Shown: positions 11,087 to 23,278, counted from the first letter of the stretch. The stretch: 64,000 bases of DNA from Chamaecrista fasciculata (GCA_003254925.1 QANZ01018074.1:99612-163611); one strand, 5' to 3'. The notes: generated from the sequence alone by a model not told the origin. Numbers and translations: made by a program.

Positions 11087-11904
11087 TAGGGGTGTTCAAA
11101 GTTTGGATTGGATCGGTTTGGACCATTTTTTTCATCCGAACCGAACGGATTGGATGACAACCAAACTCATCCAATCAATCCAGTCATTTTGAGTCATCCA
11201 AACCAATCCAAACCGACTTCAATCGGTTTGGATTGGATCGGTTAATCGGTTCTTGTATAAATTATTAATATAAAAATCTGGACGAGCTGACGAGCACATA
11301 CCACAGAACAGAGGCGACGAGCACGACGACGAGCAACAGCGGCGACAAGCACGGCAGAAGAGCAACAGCGGCGACGAGCAGCGACCACATAACAGAGGCA
11401 ACGAGCACGGCGACGAGCACGACGGACGAGCAACAGCGGCGACGAGTAGCGACCGATGGAAAACGGTAGCAGCCAGCAGCGACCAACGAAGAGGAGACTT
11501 GTTACGGCGACGACGAACAACAACGAACCAGCAGTGACGGCGACCAGCAGCGGCAGCGACGGCGACCACGAGCGGCAGAGACCAGCAGCGGATGGAGAAA
11601 GGTTGGAGAGAATGAAAGGTTGGAGAAAGGTTGGAAAGGTTGGAGTTGGAGAGAATGAGGGACACTGATTTGCGGCTAGGTTAAGAAGGTGGATACTGGG
11701 ATGAGTAAATGAGACTTAGAGTTTTTTTATTTAATCGGTTTGGTTCGGTCGGTTTCATGTGAGAAAAAAAACCGAACCGAACCAAACTATTTTTTAAAAA
11801 TCAATCCAATAAAATCGATTATTTAATCGGTTTTGGTCGTTTTGGTTGGATCGGATTGGATCGGATCGGTTGGGTTTGGATTGGTTTGGATCTGAACACC
11901 CCTA
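11087..11904. mobile_element. Non-autonomous hAT element with GC-rich interior
   Basis: The left end TAGGGGTGTTCA (11087-11098) and right end TGAACACCCCTA (11893-11904) are exact inverted repeats. The flanks are a perfect 8-bp target duplication CTTAATAG at 11079-11086 and 11905-11912, the hallmark of hAT transposition. Subterminal regions are dense in TTGGATCGG/CCGAACC motifs in both orientations, which could be transposase binding sites. The core (about 11280-11620) is strikingly GC-rich with GAGCAACAGCGGCGAC-like repeats. It encodes no transposase, so it depends on one supplied in trans. Confidence 0.92.
11290..11600. repeat. GC-rich minisatellite-like core inside the hAT element
   Basis: Three or more imperfect copies of GAGCAACAGCGGCGACGAG (about 11327, 11358 and 11426), set in CGACGAGCA-rich sequence. 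Composition differs sharply from both the element ends and the host flanks. Open frames through it are low-complexity Arg/Ser/Cys/Ala strings and are probably not translated. Confidence 0.75.
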
Positions 11905-11929
11905 CTTAATAGAAAACACAATCACGGAA

Positions 11930-12080
11930 CAGCAGGCGTGGATAAAAACATACTCATATGTCGAATTTTTAAAATTACATGACACTACACGGTATATATT
12001 ATATATATAAATGATAAAATATTTATAAACCTTGATAACAATTTTAAATATTACAATATCTATTCATGACATATGTCATA
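11930..12080. repeat. Dispersed repeat fragment
   Basis: It resembles 50420-50640: both share the stretch around ATGACATATGTCATATAC and TACAATATCTATTCATGA with AT-rich spacers, in opposite orientation. The 50420-50640 copy also carries GTGTCCGTGTCTGTGTCGTG. Class unknown. Confidence 0.5.
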
Positions 12081-12198
12081 TACATTATTTTTTTTTATGG
12101 TGAATTAAGGGCTTAAAAGCCAAAACAAAGACAGACACACGGAAAAAACAAAACGACACAGGCCAAGCAAAACGTGCAGCCAACAACCACAACAAAAT

Positions 12199-12780
12199 CT
12201 AAACCCTAGCAACCCTCAAGTCTGCGATACCCATGGAGTCTCCAAACAAGAGAAGACGAACACCTTCAGGCAGCGAATCCAGGCGACGAATGCGAAGCTC
12301 CGGCGAAAGCGATGCTCCCATCGATGCAAGGTAATCTGCGCACCGATTTGCCTCTCTCCAAACATGAGAGATCGACCACCTTCTAAATAAACCCAACTTC
12401 TCCCTAATCTCAAACAAAACCCCACAAATATCCGGCACCGGAGACGAATGATTCTGGACATACGCCACCAAAATCGCCAAATCACACTCGATTTCAACCA
12501 ACTCTACACCCATGTCGACGGCCAATCTCAACCCTTCGAGGAGTACCCAGGCTTCGGCTTTAAGGACCAAACAGAAACCTAAGAATTTGGCATACCCGGC
12601 AATCCAAATGCCATCTGAACTGCGAAGGAGCTCACCACAGCTAGCAATCCTTGAGCCACGATCCTGAGCACCATCTGAGTTGAGCTTGATCCAACCCTTA
12701 GCCGGCTTGTTCCAAGTGACCTCAACTTCAGTCTTCTCAGGTAAATATTTACACACCAAAAGTCTGTTTTCCTCTATCAT
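12199..12780 (-). pseudogene. LINE RNase H domain
   Basis: A 193-codon frame with GWIKLNSDGAQ (first catalytic Asp), KAEAWVLLEGL (Glu), IECDLAILV (Asp) and WREANRCADYLASMG (last Asp region), a complete plant LINE-type RNase H signature. It is translated only as part of a LINE polyprotein, whose upstream frame is now broken. Confidence 0.88.
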
Positions 12781-13267
12781 AATCTAGAATGTAACTTTGA
12801 ATCAACTCAGCAAGACGAAAGGAAATTTTGAAGTTGGGATCATGAATTTGAGCATTTCTCCAACACCAAATCCTCCAGATAGTGACAGCCCACACACGGT
12901 TCCATGTATCCACACTATCTACATAAGAAACATCAGTAATATTAGAAGAAACCCAAATATCAAAATTATCATTATAAAAAGTCCCTATTTTTGCAGGTCC
13001 AAGCATCAAATTCCAGACCGCAAAGACCTTGGGACAATCTCTCAGAGCATGGATAGAGGTCTCCACAATTCCGGGACAAAAGGGGCAACTATTAGGCCCT
13101 CCAAACCAGTGACTGCACAAATCTTTAGTAAGCATCCTGTTATGAGCAATTTTCCATAAAAAATATTTAACTCTTTCAGGCACCTCTAATTTCCAAACAA
13201 GTTTGAAAATAGGATTAATATTACCAAATTTAGAGTAGTTATTATAAGCACTTTGACTGAAAAACAA
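12749..13267 (-). pseudogene. LINE zinc-binding (zf-RVT) region
   Basis: The frame contains FKLVWKLEVPERVKYFLW and CPFCPGIVETSIHALRDCP, the CxxC...H...C zinc-binding block found between RT and RNase H in plant L1-type elements. It is shifted relative to both neighbouring pieces. Confidence 0.85.
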
Positions 13268-14053
13268 CCATCACTTTTTAGTCCCCAAACAATCTGGTCT
13301 TGTCCCCCATCATGCCTAGGAGGATATTCAGAAACAACAATTTTAAAATCATCATTAGATAACCGGATTCTTAACCTATTAAAGTCCCAACATCCCAACT
13401 CATCAACCATATCCTTAACACAAGAGGACAACTCCCTCATAGGTAAAGAAAAATTCATATTATTAATCAAGCCCCCTCCCCCCTCATTAGTCCAATGGTC
13501 GGTCCAAAACAAGGCCTCAGTACCACACCTAATAACCCATCTACTATTAGAAGTAATCACGTCCCACAACTTTCCCAGCTCCCTCCAAAGAATTGAGTCC
13601 CCATCCTTAACAACCACCTCCCTCCTAAGGTCCACATTCCTAGCATATTTTCCCCGCAAAACCTGGCTACACAAATTATTAGGATCACTAATCACCTTCC
13701 ACCTCACTTTCATAAGAGGCATCATTCATATGTGTTAATTTTTTCAAACCCAACCCCGCATGATCCTTACGCCTACAAATAGTGTCCCAACTGACGGTAT
13801 GAACTTTCCTAGGCCCATTTACATGTCCCCAAATAAAGTCCCTCTGAATTTTCTCAATCTCAAGACAAATGGAATTCAAGATTCTAGTTGATTGCATACA
13901 ATAATAAGGCATAGTAGAAATAACCGATTCGGCTAAAATTACCCGCCCAGCCATAGATAATGAATTAGCTTTCCAACCTAACAACTTATTTTTGACCCTA
14001 TCCACAATCCGATCAAAATCTCTTCTTGTTTGCCTACCATGAATCATAGGCAT
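13186..14053 (-). pseudogene. LINE RT C-terminal and connection region, frameshifted
   Basis: Two overlapping minus-strand frames (14053-13688 and 13725-13186) continue the LINE polyprotein. Markers are the thumb motif LLGWKANSLSMAGRVILAE and the tryptophan-rich WRELGKLWDVI region. The frame shifts by one base between HMNDA and LMKVRWKVI, near 13716. Confidence 0.85.
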
Positions 14054-14914
14054 TCAAAGATAAAGACCCAAATCATTAGTCTCAGTAAAAACAGAACGAG
14101 ACACAATCCTTTCCCTGACATCATTAGAAGTCTTTTTTGAAAAATAAATTCTAGTTTTTTCACTGCTGAACTTTTGACCTGTTTTATTACAGAATTCATT
14201 CAAACAATCCATAACACAAGCAATCTGACCTTCAGTGGCTTCCCCAAAGATTAAAAGATCATCAGCAAATAGGAGGTGAGAAACGAATGGGCCATTCCTC
14301 CTATCTCTAAGGGTCCTCCATTGCCCATCCTCCATTTTATCAGATATCAATTGAGAGAGCCTCTCCATACAAAGAACAAATAAGTAGGGAGATAGAGGAT
14401 CTCCCTGCCGAAGGCCTCGGGTAGGAGTAAAAAGGTTAGTTTTCTCACCATTCCATAAAACATTAAAAGAAGAAGAAATACATTCCATAATTATTCTTTT
14501 AAAATTAGAAGGCAAATTTAGGTCATCAAGAATAAACTGAATAGCCTCCCAACTTATCCTATCATAGGCTTTCTCAAGATCAATTTTAATGGCCATATAA
14601 GCTTTCTTACCATTTGTCTTCCTCATGTGATGCGGGACTTCTTGGGCAATAATGACATTATCCTGAATGCACCTACCTAGGACAAAACTAGATTGGAGGG
14701 CCGAAATCCAGTGAGGTAAAATAGCTTTAATTCTGTTTACAATCATTTTAGAAATGCATTTATACATCACATTACATAGTGATATTGGTCTAAAGTGAGA
14801 AATGAGTTCAAGATTATCAATCTTTGGTTTTAAAACAACTAAGGTTAACCGAAACTCCAAAGTGAAGACGATTTGATTTGAACCATTAAATCTTTTTAAA
14901 CCTGTTAGAACCAC
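14054..14914 (-). pseudogene. LINE reverse transcriptase fragment
   Basis: An open stretch of 286 codons covering the fingers and palm. The catalytic FADD motif is intact (plus-strand region about 14250-14275), and primer-binding motif GLRQGDPLSPYLF precedes it. It stops at a TGA where LINE relatives have a Gly codon, and the following 13688-14053 frame (starting MPMIHGRQTRRDFDRIV) continues the same protein. It was once one polypeptide with the other LINE fragments. Confidence 0.9.
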
Positions 14915-14930
14915 TATGGACCAGATTGAT

Positions 14931-16048
14931 CTAGGGCAATTTTAAAAAATTGGTCGAGTTACAATTTTGTTTGGAAACACTTTTTTAGATGTTTTTTTTC
15001 GTTGATTTTATAAACTAAATGCAAAAAAAATAATATGAAATTCAATATAAAATATTGCAAATATCATAAAACAAAGAAAAAAAATATTTTTTCACTTTTA
15101 TTAAATATTAACTTATTTATAATTGTTCAGGTTGTGATTTTTATATATTTTATTTATGTAGGACAATAAAATTATAAATTTGCAAGTATATGGTTTATGA
15201 TTATATTTTATTAATTATAAGATATTTTTATTTGAAATAATTATATATTTTACATATATTTATAACATCATCCACACCAACTAATTAAACCAACCAATAA
15301 CCTAAGAGTCATTTTAATTCACTCACCTGTCCCATTTTTAAAACATAGATATTAAGCTGTTTTTATGGAAACTGATCAATTGAGTCCAAGAGCATCCGAG
15401 GAAGACTACAAATTGAAGCAAGCCTTACCATTATGACATTATCAAATCATTTAACAAATTGAACTCCTTTAAGAGCAAACAGCCAATGAGTTTACTTGGA
15501 GGGATATCATGGAAACATATTATAGTTGTGTTTTTTTTTTTTTTTGCTAAATCATATAGTTTTTGTCCCTTTAAAGGATGTTGAGCAACATCATCCCAAG
15601 CTTCTCAAAATATCCAAATGTCCCAACAGGGTGCTATATAGACAGATAGCATCTTATAAATTGTTCAAAACATTTCTTCAGTTCTAAATTCTCATGCCAT
15701 TGACACTTCACCTTGATGAACCATTAGAATGAATCATTTGTAACATCACTGACACAGAAGCTTTGTACATTATTCCCATAGTCTGATTATAAATTATCCT
15801 ATTTTTCAAGAGAGCATATATAGGACTGGAATGAATGGTTGAATAGGTCAAGTTATACACAAATCCTCCAAATCTACTATCATTGATGCATCAAATCACA
15901 AATTATTCAGAATTTATCACTCCCAAGCTGACAAGCAGTTCATCCTAAAGATCATTCACATTTCATCAATGCAAAATAAACAGTCATAAACAAGATAATA
16001 AAGTTTACATCTCAAATAGACCTTTTTTGTTTTATTATTGAAAGCATC
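14931..16048. other. AT-rich spacer
   Basis: Simple AT-rich DNA up to about 15290, then more complex sequence running to the 3' end of the B12D gene. The last 100-200 bp are probably B12D 3' UTR. I see no gene or clear repeat. Confidence 0.5.
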
Positions 16049-17745
16049 TTAGTTGCGGCTAGGATCAGTGAAGAAGTTGTTGATGGAAGGCATAATCTCT
16101 GGAGCTTTGTTGCGCACAAATTTCCTCAAGAAATGCTCTGCATACTTTTCTCCCTCAGAAAAGTTCTCCAGCACTCCAGCAGTCCTGGTTTCCTTGCTTA
16201 CCCTATTTTTTGATGGCATATAAATTAAACTCCAATATCAATCATTATTCTCTCATCAAATCAGATTAAATAGTAAAAACTTACTTTTGAATCCTTAAAT
16301 TTGCCTCAAAATCATGATTTAGTCTTTGGATTTTAGAAATACACTTATGGTCCTCGATTTTTTATGAACATTAATTATTAGTCCTTAAGGACAACATTTA
16401 GAAGACTAAATAGTTGATGTTTGTAAAAAATCAGGAACCAAAAAATGTATTTCATCCAAGGACTAACTTGTAGTTTTGAGACAAATTCAAAGAGTAAAAA
16501 TTTCGTTTTCTTGATTAAATAAGATAAGAGTCAAAACTTGGAAATTGTTATGGACATAACTGCTTGACAAAATATCTTTTTTTTTTTTTTTATATTGATG
16601 ATTGTTCAAATTTGAAAATTGAAATGGCGTTATGGATCTTTCTGACAAGTTTGGATCTATCATTTTCTTCTGTTCTATATAATATAAGTACCTATGAAAA
16701 ATGGATCTATCATAAACTTATTAAAAAGCATTAAACCAATTATTAATTATATGCAAATATAAATAATTTATCTTTTTAGTAAGATCCATTTTTCATATGT
16801 TTAAATATCCAAAAGTGACTGATTTGGTTAACCAACTTCTATTTAAGAAAATTAAAAAAATACGGGATTTTACAAATTAAACAGATCCTCAACAAAATTG
16901 CTATTTGATTATAAATGAGTAAAATTAACTATTTGATAAAATTTTCAAATATGAAATTACAAACAATCTATTTCTTTCATCGCAGACATTAACCAAAATT
17001 TAACACAAATCTGATTTTTTTTTTCACCAATAAAGTATCATGTAAACAGAATTTAAAATCATCAAATTTTCTTTCAAATCTTAATATCTTGGATAGAATG
17101 ATCAAACAGATAGTAATTACATAAAATAAATTATTTTTTCCCTTAGACATTAAATTAAACAAATTAGTCATTTTCAAGGGAATAATTTATCACTAATTTA
17201 GTCAACCATTAAAGACCCCTAAAACCTCTGATAACTGAAGTGATCAATTGAAAAAAACAGGTACGCGACAGGCAATCGGGTCCTTTATTCGTGCGCGGAA
17301 GGGGGCAAAATCCATAATCAAAACGAAAATTGAAGAAAAGAAAATCAACCATCTCAAAATTAAAATTCAGCCTAAAAGACAAGTGAATCCCTCTAAAAAC
17401 AGAATACACAGACAAAACCTAGTTCTAATGCCAAGATTGAAAACACTACCACACTATTTCAAAACCTAACACATAAAACAAAAAGACGGAAAGAGATTAA
17501 CCTGACTTCAGGGTTGATACAGATATTACGAACCAATTGAAAGCCACAGATCCCAACAGCAGCTCCAACGGCCGCGAACAATGGATACACCTAAAAGCAC
17601 ACAAACACACATATGATTGGCAAACACACAATGAAAACCCTCGAATATGCTTCAAAATTCAAACGAAAAAAAAATCGCGGCTCGAGAGAAGAAGAAGAAG
17701 AAGAAGAAGAAGAAATACCTCAGGCCTGAGCCATCGATTCGCCAT
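16049..17745 (-). CDS. B12D: B12D family mitochondrial protein, 89 aa
   Basis: Three exons in transcript order: 17745-17719 (MANRWLRPE), 17590-17502 and 16202-16049, with GT-AG borders and 90 codons in phase. The protein has one hydrophobic segment at about residues 10-30 (VYPLFAAVGAAVGICGFQ), then VRNICINPEVR and a conserved tail with KYAEHFLRKFVRN, IMPSINNFF and DPSRN. This matches plant B12D proteins (85-90 aa), related to the NDUFA4/MLRQ subunit and placed in the mitochondrial inner membrane. They are induced in germination, senescence and flooding. Exon 1 is only 27 bp, too short for most gene finders. Intron 1 carries a GAA repeat and intron 2 a MULE-type MITE. Confidence 0.93.
16268..16515. 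mobile_element. Foldback MITE in intron 2 of B12D
   Basis: Imperfect inverted arms (AAACTTACTTTTGAATCC and the complement of its right counterpart near 16490-16515). The inner part is close to the MITE at 2869-3115: both contain GACTAAATAGTTGATGTT. Boundaries are approximate. Confidence 0.55.
17687..17715. repeat. (GAA)n microsatellite in B12D intron 1
   Basis: About nine copies of GAA/AAG directly next to the exon 1 donor. On the transcript it reads as a CTT tract just after the splice donor. Confidence 0.9.
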
Positions 17746-17845
17746 CTATCAACAACGGTGGAGAAGAATCGACGACGAAGCAGAGTGAGGTTGGGATTGG
17801 GATGAAATGAACGAAAGAGGAGGGTGAAAACGACGAAGGAACCGG

Positions 17846-17853
17846 TATTTATA
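17846..17853 (-). promoter_or_regulatory. TATA box of the B12D gene
   Basis: TATAAATA on the minus strand, about 100 bp upstream of the start codon and followed by the GC-rich sequence CCGGTT. The spacing is right for a short plant leader. Confidence 0.6.
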
Positions 17854-18120
17854 TCGCGTGACCTAGCACCTAATATAAAATTTTATTTTATTTTTAAATT
17901 GATTTTTATCTTTAGCGTTGGTAGAAACGAAACCTGATTGGCTTCAAGTGGATGACGAGGCAGCATGCTCTGTACTCTTTGACTAAACTGAATGACGAAT
18001 CAATAAACGACACGTGTACATAATTCTAGGTGGTTTCGTTTTTTCTATACGCCCATCAGCCCATGGTATGTAGGCTCTGTTTTCGTTTCAGCGGCCCATG
18101 CTTTTTTTCTTGGAACACTC

Positions 18121-18650
18121 TTTATATTTTTAGTCAAATAGTCATTTTGGTTCTAAATGTATGTCTTAATGTTCGTTTTGGTCATTTATGTTTCAAAATG
18201 TTCAAATTGGTCCAAAATGTTGACAAAATATTTCATTTTGATCTTAAACTATTAAATTTGGTCATATTTCTCTCGTGTCTCATTTCAAGTTCAAAGGACT
18301 TCTCCAGAGGAATTCGTAGCTTTGAATTCGTCGCATTCAAATTTGAAATGATAGAGATATAATTAATTTTGCTTGTTAGACTATTAAACGAGCGATCTAC
18401 TTTTATAACTGATATAATCATCTTTGCTGACGGTTCCAATTGAAAAGAAAAAATACTCTTTGAGAATAATACGTAGCTCTAGATTTATCATGTTTGAACT
18501 TGAAACGAGTCATATTCAATAGTTTGGGACCAAAATAAAATATTTTACCAACATTTAAAACTAATTTAAACATTTTGAAACATAATAGACCAAAATGAAT
18601 ATTACATAATACATTTAGGTCCAAAATGATTCTTTAACCAACTTTTTTTA
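18121..18650. mobile_element. Foldback element with tandem-repeat arms
   Basis: The left arm repeats GTCATTTTGG-TCTAAATGTAT and GTTTCAAAATGTTCAAATTGG. The right arm (about 18510-18650) holds the same blocks inverted, ending ACATTTAGGTCCAAAATGAT. Between the arms lie two direct copies of the dispersed module around GTAGCT-T--ATT-GTC (about 18310 and 18470). A partial relative is at 62368-62640. Target duplication not resolved. Confidence 0.65.
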
Positions 18651-18929
18651 TATTGTCTAAACATTTTTTGCTTGTTAGTTACAATATTTTTTACATGATT
18701 GATTATGAAAAATAATACAATAAATCTTGAAAAATCGATATTTCATTTTACATTGCGTGTTAAACTCATAGTAAATACTAAATACCTAAATAAACTTACC
18801 CGAAACTTCTCATTTTTTTTTAAAGAATATGAATAACTCAAGTTTTCAGGCCAAAAGAAAAAGAATAGCACAAGTTGCATAGGCTACCAACTTTTTGCGA
18901 CCAACTTGCGTTATTATTATTTTTTTTTA

Positions 18930-18931
18930 GT

Positions 18932-18976
<45 letters not shown>

Positions 18977-18986
18977 NTTTTTTTTT
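18930..18986. repeat. Long T homopolymer with one undetermined base
   Basis: A run of more than 50 T with an N at 18977. The length is not trustworthy in the assembly. It may be the tail of an old retroelement, but no body is recognisable next to it. Confidence 0.9.
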
Positions 18987-19318
18987 GCCTGGTATTATTT
19001 TTTAGTCTTGTCTGTTAGAAAACCTTATCTCTAGGGAAAAAAACAACTAGTGCAACCTCAAACTGTGGACTTGAGTTTTATTAGTGTTCACATAATAGTA
19101 GTATACTATCATTTTTCGATGTGAGTTTCTTTTTTTTTCTTTTGAGATGGACCATTCAATGTTTTTAATATACACGAATCCAATTCACCCAAAATATCAA
19201 TAATCTTTTTTTTTTATCAAGCATAATATCAATAATCAATGAGCTCTTTTTGTGTCCATATCAATAATCAATACATGGGTTGTAATTCGGCCCAATAAAA
19301 AGTGTGAGTTATAGTCAA

Positions 19319-19930
19319 GGATAAATTACACAAAAGGACTATGTGGTTTGACCAATTTTTATATAGGGTCCCTGTGATTTAAAAAGTGTCAAACAGGGTC
19401 CCTGTGATTTGTTCAATTAAAAAAAGAGGTCCCGGAGTCTAAAATTTAACGAAAATTTTGGTGGTGGCAGAGTTGGGTTAGAGAAACAGTTAGAGACTCA
19501 CAGTGTCTAGTCGGAATCTTCTACAGAGCTAGGTTTTGAAATTGTAGATCTGAGCCTCAGAAATTGTGGGGAATGTTGTGGTTGGCGAATGAATTCTTGG
19601 TTTCTTGAATGGTGGTGGTGGGTATTCGAGTTCCGTGTCGGAGGAAGCACTCGTAGTTCGAAACCCATAAAAATGGTGGTGGGTATTCGAGTTCCGTGTT
19701 GGAGGAAGAGAAAGCATCGATGGAGATTGTTACTTTTTAGTTCTTAAAATTGTTTTCAAAACCACGGTTTAGTCTCTCTCATACTAATAAGGAATTTTCG
19801 TTAAATTTTAGACTTCAGGACCTCTTTTGTTAACTGAGCAAACAATAGGAACCTTGTTTGACACTTTTTAAATCCCAATGACCCTATCTAAAAATGGGTC
19901 AAACCACATGACCCTTTTGTATAATTTACG
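19319..19930. mobile_element. MULE-like foldback element with 9-bp flanking repeat
   Basis: The left end GGATAAATTACACAAAAGG and right end CCTTTTGTATAATTTACG are inverted. Arms contain tandem GGGTCCCTGTGATTT-type units (two on the left, degraded inverted copies on the right). Flanks are TATAGTCAA (19310-19318) and TATAGTTAA (19931-19939), 8 of 9 identical. The core holds two near-identical copies of GGTGGTGGGTATTCGAGTTC. No transposase. Confidence 0.78.
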
Positions 19931-19939
19931 TATAGTTAA

Positions 19940-22848
19940 TTGTTGAGTTTATGTGTATATTATTATTATCCATACAATGTTTTCTTAATTGTCGAGTTTA
20001 TTTATGTGTATATTATCCATCCAATCTGTTAATAGAACAGGCACATCTATTTGTGGGCCAAATCCCCTTATTGTCCATGATAATTGTCGAGTTTATGTCT
20101 ATATTATCCATAAAATGTTTTCTTAATTTTTTTTATCTTTAAAGCTGGGTTTGGATTTTTTTAATACAGTTTACCAAACATTTTAACTAAAAATAAGTGT
20201 TTTGATTGAATTTTTAACAAATGTAAGAGCACAAAAATAAATAATATACTTATATAGTTATATGTATTCATAAGTTAATTTTTCTGAAAAACACTTTTAA
20301 AAGTTCACTAAAGAAATTCACATGATATTGTAATAAAATCTCATACAATTTTTAATGTTTTCATATTCAAAGAAGTTGTATATATAACTCAAAAGTATTG
20401 TATATTATAATATCCAGATGGAAAATATATATTTTAATTAATTTTTTTTATAAGATATTTTCAAATTAAGTAATACAAATACTTGTTAGAAGCTTATCCA
20501 ATTCAATTATGTCCTTAAATCTAAACAAATCTAAAAAGGAGAAAAAAAAATCTCGTTAATTTGTATGAATTTTGGTTGGCTAAACAATATATAATTTTTA
20601 GGAGAATGAGTTAATGACAGCATATCGTGATTCTTGATACATAAAATCTCACTGTTATCCACCTGGGTGGGGGGGTTTCTCCTGCTCTATTTTGGCCAAA
20701 TCTTCCAAATGGATGATACTATAAATATTATTGTATTGGATCCTTACGTTATTTTTTGTTATATAGTATATAGTATATAGTATTAGGACAAACAAAATAA
20801 AATAAAATATGTATTGATTGAGGTAGGGAATCGAAATCAAACAGAATATATATGTGGATCCCACCACCGGCCCTCGTTTTCACAACTATATCAACCTTAA
20901 ATTATTTATGGTACAAATATAAATTTGGCCTCTTATATTTTTAGTTGGATTATAAATTAGGTCTTTATCTTTTTTTATTATAAATTTTATCTCATATTTT
21001 TTTTGTATATTGTAAATTTGGTCACAGCTTTGTAAAATGTTTTACTATTAGTCTCACCCTAAATTTTGTTCTTCTCTCTCTATTAACTATGAAGTGGATA
21101 GTTAACTTGAAGAATATTTTATTTTTTCATTTTTGGAGTAGGTTGCGATTTTAGTCTGTTATTCTTATAATAAATTGTGATTTTGGTCATATATATATAT
21201 TGGAATTTTGATCTCTGTGTCAGTTGTCCATGTTACACTTAACGAGAAAGATTGACAAACTTTCTAGTAGAATTAAAAGTACATGATCAAATCAGTATCC
21301 TAATCAAAGGACAAAATTTACACTTTGACCATTATTTATATAATTATATAGAACTATCAAATTTAAAAATTACTCCATATGTTTCTGTAAATTAAATGAC
21401 CCAAGAAACTAACATTATTATAAGGGAATAAAGAAACGGAGACAACGAGAGTGATACATTCAATTTTATGTTGAACACATATCATTACGAAATAAAACAC
21501 AGAAATATAACATGCATGTGAAATCACTAATATAAAATATATTTTGTTTGCTGTACCGGGAAATAATAGAATGTGATTATGACGCGTTGTTTTATTTTGA
21601 TTTTTTGAATAGGATCTTTCTTTATGTCAAAGTGGAATGTGTTATAATTTTGGGCTCGAAGTCTCGAACTTCATATCATATTATAAATAAAGGAATAAAA
21701 TATAACTAATAAAAGAGAAAACAAATTGTATATCCCATAAGTTTTATCGAAGATTTTGTTATCGGGAAAGATTTTTTGTTAACGGTATTTCTTAATTTAA
21801 TAAAAATTAGTAAGAATATTTGTTTTTATAATTTTTCACTTTTGATTTTAAATATTTCATCGAGTTTCATTTGACTTTATTTATTGACAATTTTAATTTA
21901 TAACTCCAAATTTATCGTATTTAGACTTCAAATAATATACTTATTTCAGTCATTTGATCGTGAAATGAGTAACACATATGTTGAATTTGATTTGACATTA
22001 TTTATTGACAACTTAAACTGAATACATAAATACTCATTACAAACAAAATGTAATTGTGAACTTATGGCATTCAAACATAAAACCAAAAAGATATAATCAT
22101 TTTTAATAGTTTGAAAGAAAGTGAATCATTATGAAAACATATAAGATTACTTTGAACACTATGAAATATAAGGGATTAGAATGAATTTTGAGGCAAAAAA
22201 ATAAGATCAATTTGAACATTTGACCAAGTTTAAATATATTAAATAAACATATATTTAAATATTAAAAATTTACACTTAAAACTAAGAAAATAAAACTTTA
22301 GTATCTCTCTTAAAATATATAGTTAGTAAAAAAATTAAATTTATCATTTCATCCCTCAATTTTCATACTTTTAATGTTTTGATATTTGAATAATATAAAT
22401 ATATTATTTAGTCATTGAATAACTAAAACGTCAACTATAAAGTTGATAGGGCTTTTTTTATCTATTTTTTAAATTAATTATGTGATTGTTAAATGTACAT
22501 GTGTCATCACTAAATGTCACTTATTAATGTTAGACACACAAAAAGTGGAAATAATGGTCATAGAGAGTCTCAAACTCTCAATTTCAATTTTCATTAACAA
22601 TAGCAGAAATTATGGTGTAAGAACATTGTCACAATTAGGTACATCTTTCGTCTTCTTTGCTTACTCCAAATGTAAGCTACAAATTGAAGATGAGAAGAAT
22701 GACCACAATAAATATTAATCTCAATCACATTATTCTTATCGGTCTAAAACTAACGTAAATAGTGTAGTACTTTAGTTTAAGTTTATGTTTGATTTTTCAA
22801 TTAATGTATAGGGACATTTAATTGAGTTTTGTTACCAATTAATATTTA
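19940..22848. other. AT-rich intergenic stretch with old repeat debris
   Basis: It contains GTCGAGTTTATGT-TATATTATCCAT three times (about 19943, 19991 and 20085), runs of the phrase AAATTT-GTC/TTATA (20920-21030), and a degenerate copy of the dispersed module near 22030-22090. No gene-like reading frame was found. Confidence 0.5.
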
Positions 22849-23278
22849 GGGTAAATTACACTTTGGTACCCTGTGGTTTGACCCTATTTCACTTTGGTAC
22901 CCTGTGGTTTGAAACTTGACACTTTGGTACCCTGTGGTATTCTCCATTAACACTTTGGTACCCTTTGGAGCTATTTTGTAATTTCAACCATAACAAATTT
23001 TGCAAAAATTACATATTGACCTCAAAAAATTTTCAAAAAATTACAAATAGGTCCCTGGATACATATTATATAGGGACTAAAATAAAAAATTTAAAATTTT
23101 TTTGGGGTCAATATGTAATTTTTGTAAAATTTATTATGGTTAAAATTACAAAATAGCTCCAAAGGGCACCAAAGTGTTAATGGAGAATACCACAGGGTAC
23201 CAAAGTGTCAAGTTTCAAACCACAGGGTACCAAAGTGAAATAGGGTCAAACCATAGGGTACCAAAGTGTAATTTACCC
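22849..23278. mobile_element. Foldback element with four tandem sub-repeats per arm
   Basis: Starts GGGTAAATTACACTTTGGTA and ends with its complement at 23259-23278. Each arm carries four roughly 30-bp direct units containing CACTTTGGTACCCTGTGG. The centre (about 22985-23140) is also self-complementary around CAATATGTAATTTTTG. Flanks share AATTAATATTTA and AATTTAATATTTA, differing by one inserted T. The best-preserved member of the family in this window. Confidence 0.85.

Larger units (their letters stand above)
12085..14925 (-). mobile_element. 5'-truncated, inactivated LINE (L1-like non-LTR retrotransposon)
   Basis: Minus-strand coding remnants run in the order reverse transcriptase (14914-13690), RT connection and zinc-binding region (13725-12750) and RNase H (12780-12199), followed by a short 3' UTR and an A-run (T-run on plus at about 12089-12096). 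RT blocks include ISHFRPISLCNVMYKCISK, GLRQGDPLSPYLF and FADDLLIF. RNase H shows NSDGA, EAW, ECD and ANRCADYLA, so its acidic residues survive. Reading is broken by one in-frame TGA at about 14054 and frameshifts near 13716, 13262 and 12775. The endonuclease domain and ORF1 are absent, as expected from incomplete reverse transcription. Confidence 0.93.

Noticed and set aside
11219-11665. Long overlapping open frames rich in Arg, Ser, Cys, Val and Ala on the minus strand
   Set aside because: They follow from the GC-rich repeat core of the hAT element, are open in several frames at once and have no domain.
22482-22718. A 78-codon frame as a small gene
   Set aside because: It lies in AT-rich repeat debris, has no domain, no leader or splice context, and resembles chance frames nearby.
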